A stretch of 12,052 bases of DNA from DATARH01 sp036268075 (lineage in GTDB: Bacteria > Pseudomonadota > Alphaproteobacteria > ATCC43930 > CGMCC-115725). How positions within the stretch are numbered: position 1 is the stretch's first letter; each line of letters opens with the position of its first letter. Positions 7,376 through 12,052 of this stretch are shown in pieces. The notes beneath the pieces were generated by a model. That model saw only the letters and a program-made list of their open reading frames with translations, was not told the origin of the DNA and did not search any database. The translations under genes and the position numbers were made by a program. The DNA lies in contig DATAUV010000091.1 in NCBI GenBank assembly GCA_036268075.1, positions 1 to 12,052 of the forward strand. Reading direction: 5' to 3'.

Positions 7376-7795
7376 ATGACCAAATATCTGCACACCATGA
7401 TCCGCGTCAGTTCGCTGGAGGACACCATCGCCTTCTTCGAGGTGCTCGGGCTGCGCGAGATCCGCCGCCGTCCGGACGAGAAAGGCCGCTACACCAACGT
7501 GTTCCTCTCCGCCTCCGGCGACGAGGAGGCTGCCGTGGAGCTCACCTACAATTGGGATCCCCAGCCCTACCCCGGCGGCCGCAATTTCGGACATCTCGCC
7601 TACGCGGTGGAGAACATCTACGACACCTGCAGCGCCTTCATCGCCCGCGGCGTGACGATCAACCGCCCGCCGCGCGACGGCCGCATGGCCTTCGTCCGCA
7701 CGCCGGACGGCATCTCCATCGAGATATTGCAGGCCGGCGAAGGGCTGCCGCCTGCCGAGCCCTGGACCAGCATGGCCAACAGCGGTTCGTGGTAG
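7376..7795 (+). CDS. gloA: VOC-family glyoxalase I (lactoylglutathione lyase-like)
   Basis: This 139-residue protein is of glyoxalase I length, and the family isomerises the methylglyoxal-glutathione hemithioacetal to S-lactoylglutathione in the cytoplasm. The four metal ligands expected for GloA can be placed at H6 (LHTM), E55 (VELTYNW), H73 (FGHLAY) and E116 (GISIEIL). ELTYNW and FGH are the family's strongest signatures. The helix region FFEVLG is one residue shorter than the usual FYxxVLG. The start is fixed by the ATG at 7376 with GGAGG 9 nt upstream; the open frame extends further upstream but without family sequence. It is followed after 8 nt by an aldolase gene, so it may act on a product of that pathway rather than only in methylglyoxal detoxification. 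VOC membership is firm; the exact substrate is less so. Confidence 0.85.
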   Translation: MTKYLHTMIRVSSLEDTIAFFEVLGLREIRRRPDEKGRYTNVFLSASGDEEAAVELTYNWDPQPYPGGRNFGHLAYAVENIYDTCSAFIARGVTINRPPRDGRMAFVRTPDGISIEILQAGEGLPPAEPWTSMANSGSW

Positions 7796-7803
7796 GGCGC
7801 GCC

Positions 7804-8613
7804 ATGAAGGAAAACAGCATCCGGCGGGCGGTGCGCGAAGGACGAGCGGCGCTGGGCACCGGGCTCAAGGAGTTCGCCTCGCACGGCGTTCCCTGGATCA
7901 TCGAGCAGGCCGGCTTCGATTACTGCGCGATCGACCACGAACACGGGGCGTTCAATATGGAAACGATCGCGAACCTCGCGAGTTGGTTCCAGGCCACGAA
8001 CGTCTCGGCCATCGTTCGGATTCACAAATCGTTCGCGCATCTGATTCCGGGCATTCTGGACCAGGGCATCATGGGCATCCAGGTGTCCGAGGTGGAAAAC
8101 GCCGAAGAGGCGCGCGCGATCGTCCGCCTCGCCAAGTATCCGCCGATCGGAAACCGGGGCATCTCCGGCCAGGGGCCGCACACGGGGTACAAGAGCTATG
8201 GCCCGCGCCACGCCGCCGAATACGCGCCATGGGCCAACGAGAACATCATCATATGCCCCTCGATCGAGTCGCTCGAGGGGCTGGAGAACGTCGAGGAGAT
8301 CGCGGCGGTCGAAGGGATCGACATGATCGCGTACGGGCATTCCGACCTGAGCGCGCAACTCGGGGTTCACCTCGACCTCGATCACCCGAAATTCAAGGCC
8401 GCGGTGCGGCGGATCGCGGCGGCATGCAACGCACACGGCAAGCTCGCTCGGGGATCGGCGGAGACCGAGGCGCAGATCGAGGAGTATTGGCAGCTCGGGT
8501 GCAAAGTGCTGAACCTGCCGGGGAACGATGTGAGCACGTATCTTGCCGGGATGAAGATGCGTGCCGGGCGCGCACACGCGCGGTTGAAGTCGATTGGGGT
8601 GCCGACCCCATGA
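7804..8613 (+). CDS. HpcH/HpaI-family aldolase
   Basis: This 269-residue class II (metal-dependent) pyruvate aldolase resembles HpaI, GarL and RhmA, which cleave 2-oxo-3-deoxy acids to pyruvate and an aldehyde. By comparison with E. coli HpaI, the catalytic His is H47 (DHEHG), the substrate-binding Arg is R72 (VRIH), and the metal ligands are E155 (PSIESLEG) and D181 (GHSDLSAQLG). The usual GPxDLS motif has His in place of Pro here. The C-terminal half is complete (LPGNDVSTYLAGM). The start codon at 7804 is 8 nt after the gloA stop with only a weak GG-rich ribosome-binding site, suggesting coupled expression. The natural substrate is not evident: phenylacetate-type, rhamnonate and glucarate aldolases share these motifs. 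Confidence 0.85.
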   Translation: MKENSIRRAVREGRAALGTGLKEFASHGVPWIIEQAGFDYCAIDHEHGAFNMETIANLASWFQATNVSAIVRIHKSFAHLIPGILDQGIMGIQVSEVENAEEARAIVRLAKYPPIGNRGISGQGPHTGYKSYGPRHAAEYAPWANENIIICPSIESLEGLENVEEIAAVEGIDMIAYGHSDLSAQLGVHLDLDHPKFKAAVRRIAAACNAHGKLARGSAETEAQIEEYWQLGCKVLNLPGNDVSTYLAGMKMRAGRAHARLKSIGVPTP

Positions 8614-8689
8614 GAATGGCCCCGATGTGGCGGCTGCCTGAAATCGATGCGGAAACCTCGCCGCGATGCTGGCTTGCGCGCCTTTGCGG

Positions 8690-8718
8690 TTGACCCGCGG
8701 GAGCCCCTCGACTATATC
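8690..8718 (+). promoter_or_regulatory. Near-consensus sigma-70 promoter of the str operon
   Basis: TTGACC (8690-8695) and TATATC (8713-8718) are separated by exactly 17 nt, matching consensus at 5 of 6 and 4 of 6 positions. It is the best promoter in the window and lies where the strongly expressed rpsL operon needs one. Transcription would start near 8725, leaving a leader of about 170 nt. Confidence 0.75.
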
Positions 8719-8724
8719 CGCACA

Positions 8725-8895
8725 CTCTTCGGGGGCTGGCGGTAGGAGACCACCTAAACGCAGCCCGGTTCGGTTCGAGTGGTCCGGCGCTTCTGTGAGG
8801 GGCGCGCCTAAGGGGTCGATAGTTTGTTTCGCGCGGCGTAGGCTGACGCCGAGCGCGGTTTTGCGTTTTACACGGATCGTATAGAGGTCGCGAGA
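8725..8895 (+). promoter_or_regulatory. Long 5' leader of rpsL with possible pseudoknot
   Basis: The stretch between the inferred start of transcription and the rpsL ATG has no credible gene. GGGCTG (8733-8738) can pair with CAGCCC (8761-8766), and GACCAC (8748-8753) with GTGGTC (8779-8784). The pairs interleave, which would be an H-type pseudoknot close to the 5' end. A terminator-like hairpin follows at 8830-8862. The rpsL ribosome-binding site AGAGG is at 8883-8887. Ribosomal protein operons often carry such leaders for feedback control, but 6-bp pairings are also expected by chance in GC-rich sequence. Confidence 0.4.
8830..8862 (+). terminator. Terminator-like hairpin (attenuator candidate) in the rpsL leader
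   Basis: CGCG-CGGCGT (8830-8839) pairs with ACGCCG-CGCG (8846-8851 and 8854-8857) around the loop AGGCTG, with a two-base AG bulge. GTTTT (8858-8862) follows at once, then GCGTTTT. It has the shape of an intrinsic terminator but sits 33 nt before the rpsL start, so it would act as a leaky attenuator rather than an end point. Confidence 0.4.
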
Positions 8896-9267
8896 ATGCC
8901 GACGATCAACCAACTCATCCGTCACCCGCGCGTTCCGGTTAAGGCGCGGAACAAGGTGCCGGCGATGGAGGAGTGCCCGCAGAAGCGCGGGGTCTGCACG
9001 CGCGTCTATACGATCACCCCGAAAAAGCCGAACTCGGCGCTGCGCAAGGTCGCGCGCGTGCGGCTGACCAACGGGTTCGAGGTCACCAGCTACATCCCCG
9101 GCGAGGGGCATAACCTGCAGGAGCACTCGGTCGTGCTGATCCGCGGCGGCCGCGTCAAGGATCTGCCGGGCGTGCGCTACCACATCATCCGCGGCACCCA
9201 CGACACCCAGGGCGTCAAGGACCGCCGCCAGCGCCGATCGAAGTACGGCGCGGGCCGGCCGAAGTAA
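8896..9267 (+). CDS. rpsL: 30S ribosomal protein S12
   Basis: This 123-residue protein is the standard S12 length and is part of the 30S decoding centre. CPQKRGVCTRVYT, TPKKPNSALRK and GRVKDLPGVRYH are all conserved. Lys43 and Lys88 (numbered with Met), the classic sites of streptomycin-resistance substitutions, are both wild-type. D89, the residue methylthiolated in many bacteria, is present. The end GVKDRRQRRSKYGAGRPK is of alphaproteobacterial type. The ATG at 8896 has AGAGG 8 nt upstream. It is the first gene of the str operon and is followed by rpsG after only 12 nt. An aldolase, not rpoC, lies upstream. Confidence 0.98.
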   Translation: MPTINQLIRHPRVPVKARNKVPAMEECPQKRGVCTRVYTITPKKPNSALRKVARVRLTNGFEVTSYIPGEGHNLQEHSVVLIRGGRVKDLPGVRYHIIRGTHDTQGVKDRRQRRSKYGAGRPK

Positions 9268-9279
9268 GGAGGGCATGCG

Positions 9280-9750
9280 ATGTCTCGTCGCCGCGCCGCG
9301 GTCAAACGCGAAGTGCAGCCGGATCCCAAATTCGGCGACATGGTCGTGACCAAGTTCATGAACTGCCTGATGTACGAGGGCAAGAAGTCGACCGCCGAGC
9401 GGATCGTCTACGGCGCCTTCGAGCGCATCCAGAAGCGGACCGGGCAGGACCCGATCCATGTGTTCCACGACGCGCTCGGCAATGTTCGCCCGGCGGTCGA
9501 GGTGCGCTCCCGCCGCGTCGGCGGCGCGACCTATCAGGTGCCGGTCGAGGTTCGCACCGAGCGCAGCCAGGCACTGGCGATCCGCTGGCTCATTTCGAGC
9601 TCGCGCGGGCGCTCGGAAAACACGATGGAAGAACGCCTGTCCGGCGAATTGCTCGACGCCTCCAACAATCGCGGCGTCGCGGTCAAGAAACGGGAAGACA
9701 CGCATCGCATGGCCGATGCGAACAAGGCCTTCTCGCATTACCGATGGTAG
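9280..9750 (+). CDS. rpsG: 30S ribosomal protein S7
   Basis: This 156-residue protein has the usual S7 length. It nucleates assembly of the 30S head by binding the 3' domain of 16S rRNA. Conserved stretches include MYEGKKSTAERIVY, NVRPAVEVRSRRVGGATYQVPVEV and the C-terminal NNRGVAVKKREDTHRMAD. A strong AGGAGGG ribosome-binding site spans the gap after rpsL. In E. coli, S7 represses its own synthesis by binding a roughly 100-nt region between rpsL and rpsG. Here that gap is 12 nt, so that site cannot be present in the same form. Confidence 0.98.
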   Translation: MSRRRAAVKREVQPDPKFGDMVVTKFMNCLMYEGKKSTAERIVYGAFERIQKRTGQDPIHVFHDALGNVRPAVEVRSRRVGGATYQVPVEVRTERSQALAIRWLISSSRGRSENTMEERLSGELLDASNNRGVAVKKREDTHRMADANKAFSHYRW

Positions 9751-9751
9751 G

Positions 9752-9820
9752 GAGGCAGCGGCCGGATAACGGCCTCGCAACCGGATTTGAGAACGCGGCG
9801 CTGGGCGCCGCTGGAGTTTT
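9752..9820 (+). promoter_or_regulatory. Two small hairpins between rpsG and fusA
   Basis: GAGGC (9752-9756) can pair with GCCTC (9772-9776); alternatively, the GGCC copies at 9760-9763 and 9771-9774 pair. GCGGCGC (9795-9801) forms a perfect 7-bp stem with GCGCCGC (9805-9811) around TGG, followed by TGGAGTTTT. The second could lower read-through or regulate fusA. Its downstream flank also holds GGAG (9813-9816), the likely fusA ribosome-binding site. Confidence 0.35.
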
Positions 9821-9826
9821 ATAGTC

Positions 9827-11899
9827 ATGGCACGCACTACGCCGCTCGAGCGGTATCGCAATATCGGCATCATGGCGCACATCGATGCCGGCAAGACGAC
9901 CACGACCGAGCGCGTGCTGTATTACACCGGCCGTTCCTACAAGATCGGCGAGGTGCATGACGGCACCGCGACGATGGATTGGATGGAGCAGGAGCAGGAG
10001 CGCGGCATCACGATCACGTCGGCCGCGACGACCTGCTTTTGGCTGGATAACCGGATCAACATCATCGACACGCCGGGCCATGTCGATTTCACGATCGAAG
10101 TCGAGCGGTCGCTGCGGGTGCTCGACGGCGCGGTCGCCGTGTTCGACTCGGTCGCCGGGGTCGAGCCGCAATCCGAAACGGTGTGGCGCCAGGCCGACAA
10201 ATACGGCGTGCCGCGCATCTGCTTCGTCAACAAGATGGACCGCATCGGCGCCGATTTCCGCCGCTGCGTCCAGCAGATCGAGGAGCGCCTCGGCGCGGCG
10301 CCGATCGTGCTGCAGATTCCGATCGGGGCCGAGGCCGATTTCCTCGGCGTCGTCGACCTGATCGCCAACAGGGCGCTCGTGTGGCGCGACGAGACGCTGG
10401 GCGCGGAGTTCGACGTGGTCGACATTCCCGCCGACCTCGCCGAGGAAGCCGCGACGCTGCGCGCGAAGATGGTCGAGCAGGCGGTCGAGCAGGACGACGA
10501 GGCGCTCGAAGCCTATCTCGGCGGCGAGGAGCCGGACGAGGAGACGCTGCGCCGGTGCATCCGCAAGGGGACGGTCGCGTCGGTCTTCGTGCCGGTGCTG
10601 GCCGGCGCCGCGTTCAAGAACAAGGGCGTGCAGCCGCTGCTCGACGCCGTCGTCTACTACCTGCCGTCGCCGATGGACGTCGCCGCGATCAAGGGCGTGA
10701 CGATGAAGGGCGACGAGGTCACCCGCAAATGCTCGGATGACGAGCCGTTCGCCGGCCTCGCGTTCAAGATCATGACCGACCCGTTTGTCGGCTCGCTGAC
10801 CTTCGTGCGGATCTATTCGGGCGTGCTGGCCGCCGGCTCGCAGGTGCTCAACACGGTCAAGGACCAGCGCGAGCGCATCGGCCGCATGCTGCTGATGCAC
10901 GCGAACCACCGCGAGGACGTGAAAGAGGCGCGCGCCGGCGACATCGTCGCGCTCGCCGGGCTCAAAAGCACGACGACCGGCGAGACGCTGAGCGACCCGG
11001 CCCACGCGGTCATCCTCGAGCGGATGGAATTCCCCGACCCGGTCATCGAGATCGCGGTCGAGCCGAAATCGAAGGCCGACCAGGACAAGATGGGCCAAGC
11101 CCTCGCCAGATTGGCGACCGAGGACCCGTCGTTCCGCGTCTCGGTCGACGACGAAAGCGGCCAGACCGTGATCAAGGGGATGGGCGAGCTCCACCTCGAA
11201 ATCATCGTCGACCGCATGAAGCGCGAGTTCAAGGTCGACGCCAATATCGGCGCGCCGCAGGTTGCCTATCGCGAGACGATCTCGCGGTCCGCGGATGTCG
11301 ATTACACCCACAAAAAGCAGACCGGCGGCGCGGGCCAGTATGCCCGCATCAAGGTGCATTTCGAGCCGCTGCCGCCGGGTTCGGGCTTCGTGTTCGAGAA
11401 TTCGGTGGTCGGCGGCGTCGTGCCCAAGGAGTACATCCCGGGCGTCGAGAAGGGGCTGCGGCTCTCGACCGAAAGCGGTGTCCTGGCCGGGTTCCCGGTG
11501 ATCGACCTCAAGGCCGAGCTGTACGACGGCTCGTACCACGACGTCGATTCGAGCGTCCTCGCCTTCGACATCGCCGCGCGGGCGGCCTTCAAGGAAGGCG
11601 TCATGAAGGCGGCGCCAAAGCTCCTCGAGCCAATCATGCGGGTCGAGGTGGTGACGCCGGACGACTACATGGGCGACGTGATCGGCGACCTCAACAGCCG
11701 CCGCGGCCAGGTGACCGGCATGGACCAGCGCGGCAACGCCCGGGTCATCGACGCGATGGTGCCGCTCGCGAACATGTTCGGCTACGTCAACACGCTGCGC
11801 TCGATGAGCCAGGGCCGGGCGCAGTACACGATGCACTTCGACCACTACGAGCAAGTTCCCCAGGCGGTCGCGGACGAAGTCCGCGCCAAGATGGCCTGA
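9827..11899 (+). CDS. fusA: Elongation factor G
   Basis: This 690-residue translational GTPase drives translocation of tRNA and mRNA and, with ribosome recycling factor, splits ribosomes. G-domain motifs are intact: G1 AHIDAGKTT (17-25), G2 with Thr at 62/64 (RGITITSAATT), G3 DTPGH (81-85) with the catalytic His85, and G4 NKMD (135-138). Domains II to V follow at full length, including the domain IV region around THKKQTGGAGQYA and the C-terminal RSMSQGRAQYTMHFDHYE. It is the canonical fusA of the str operon, not the paralogue FusA2. GGAG lies 10 nt before the ATG, and tuf follows after 16 nt. Confidence 0.98.
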   Translation: MARTTPLERYRNIGIMAHIDAGKTTTTERVLYYTGRSYKIGEVHDGTATMDWMEQEQERGITITSAATTCFWLDNRINIIDTPGHVDFTIEVERSLRVLDGAVAVFDSVAGVEPQSETVWRQADKYGVPRICFVNKMDRIGADFRRCVQQIEERLGAAPIVLQIPIGAEADFLGVVDLIANRALVWRDETLGAEFDVVDIPADLAEEAATLRAKMVEQAVEQDDEALEAYLGGEEPDEETLRRCIRKGTVASVFVPVLAGAAFKNKGVQPLLDAVVYYLPSPMDVAAIKGVTMKGDEVTRKCSDDEPFAGLAFKIMTDPFVGSLTFVRIYSGVLAAGSQVLNTVKDQRERIGRMLLMHANHREDVKEARAGDIVALAGLKSTTTGETLSDPAHAVILERMEFPDPVIEIAVEPKSKADQDKMGQALARLATEDPSFRVSVDDESGQTVIKGMGELHLEIIVDRMKREFKVDANIGAPQVAYRETISRSADVDYTHKKQTGGAGQYARIKVHFEPLPPGSGFVFENSVVGGVVPKEYIPGVEKGLRLSTESGVLAGFPVIDLKAELYDGSYHDVDSSVLAFDIAARAAFKEGVMKAAPKLLEPIMRVEVVTPDDYMGDVIGDLNSRRGQVTGMDQRGNARVIDAMVPLANMFGYVNTLRSMSQGRAQYTMHFDHYEQVPQAVADEVRAKMA

Positions 11900-11915
11900 C
11901 GAAGGGAGAGAGACG

Positions 11916-12052
11916 ATGGGTAAGGCGAGGTTTGAGCGGAACAAGCCGCACTGCAACATCGGGACGATTGGTCACGTGGACCATGGGAAGACGACGCTGA
12001 CGGCGGCGATCACGAAGGTGTTGGCGGAATCGGGCGGGGCGACGTTCACGGC
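11916..12052 (+). CDS. tuf: Elongation factor Tu, 3'-truncated by window end
   Basis: Only the first 45 codons are inside the window. EF-Tu delivers aminoacyl-tRNA to the ribosomal A site as a GTP complex. MGKARFERNKPHCNIGTIGHVDHGKTT is split here into its typical start (KARFERNKPH) and the G1 P-loop GHVDHGKTT. The ATG at 11916 is preceded by AGGGAG (about 11903-11908). Position after fusA is standard. Many alphaproteobacteria carry two nearly identical tuf copies; whether this genome does cannot be seen. Confidence 0.97.
   Translation, partial: MGKARFERNKPHCNIGTIGHVDHGKTTLTAAITKVLAESGGATFT

Noticed and set aside
8666..8884. A 72-codon frame between the aldolase gene and rpsL
   Set aside because: It overlaps the strong promoter and the leader hairpin, has no ribosome-binding site and resembles no protein I know.
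8880..8885. TATAGA just before rpsL as a second promoter -10
   Set aside because: No -35-like hexamer lies 16-18 nt upstream, and transcription would start almost at the ATG, cutting off the ribosome-binding site.
9683..11959. A 758-codon antisense frame over fusA, and a similar 761-codon frame at 7618-9903
   Set aside because: Both run opposite to unmistakable genes (fusA; gloA, aldolase, rpsL and rpsG), cross several gene borders and have compositionally biased products.
1..12052. CRISPR arrays, tRNA or rRNA genes, transposase genes, toxin-antitoxin or phage genes
   Set aside because: None seen. The repeats present are two single palindromic elements without spacers or transposases, and all large frames are accounted for by metabolic or translation genes.

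Overview
The window is GC-rich, densely coded bacterial DNA. The ribosomal proteins S12 and S7 and EF-G look alphaproteobacterial; the S12 C-terminus (GVKDRRQRRSKYG) is typical of that class, and Rhodospirillales-like affinity is a guess. Strong third-position GC bias opens very long antisense frames, which I treat as shadows.

Layout. (1) At 3-653 (+) is the 3' part of a short-chain dehydrogenase of unknown substrate. It converges on sthA, a soluble (Si-specific) NAD(P)+ transhydrogenase at 717-2249 (-). A 30-bp-arm inverted repeat fills the gap between them and supplies the last codon and the stop codon of both genes. (2) After an AT-rich divergent spacer, 2444-7165 (+) encodes a three-gene membrane-anchored molybdenum oxidoreductase. 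It has a bis-MGD catalytic subunit without a Tat signal, a 4x[4Fe-4S] electron-transfer subunit, and a DmsC/NrfD-type anchor. Gene order, sizes and sequence best fit SoeABC, the cytoplasmic sulfite:quinone oxidoreductase. The first two genes overlap by ATGA. A 148-bp repeat with perfect 26-bp terminal inverted repeats lies between the second and third. (3) A VOC/glyoxalase I gene and an HpcH/HpaI-type aldolase gene follow as a tight pair (7376-8613). (4) A near-consensus sigma-70 promoter (8690-8718) and a leader of about 170 nt with possible RNA structure precede the str operon: rpsL, rpsG, fusA and the start of tuf, which is cut by the window end.

How the parts work together. The str operon is translation machinery: S12 and S7 of the 30S subunit, then the two elongation GTPases. 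The Mo-enzyme operon would oxidise a cytoplasmic substrate, probably sulfite, and pass electrons through iron-sulfur clusters to the quinone pool. SthA would balance NADPH and NADH independently. The glyoxalase/aldolase pair handles small carbonyl or 2-oxoacid compounds.

I found no convincing novel defence, mobile or biosynthetic system. The unusual material is at the repeat/gene junctions, where two repeats appear to have been adopted as stop codons, a ribosome-binding site and a coupling reading frame, and in the structured rpsL leader.
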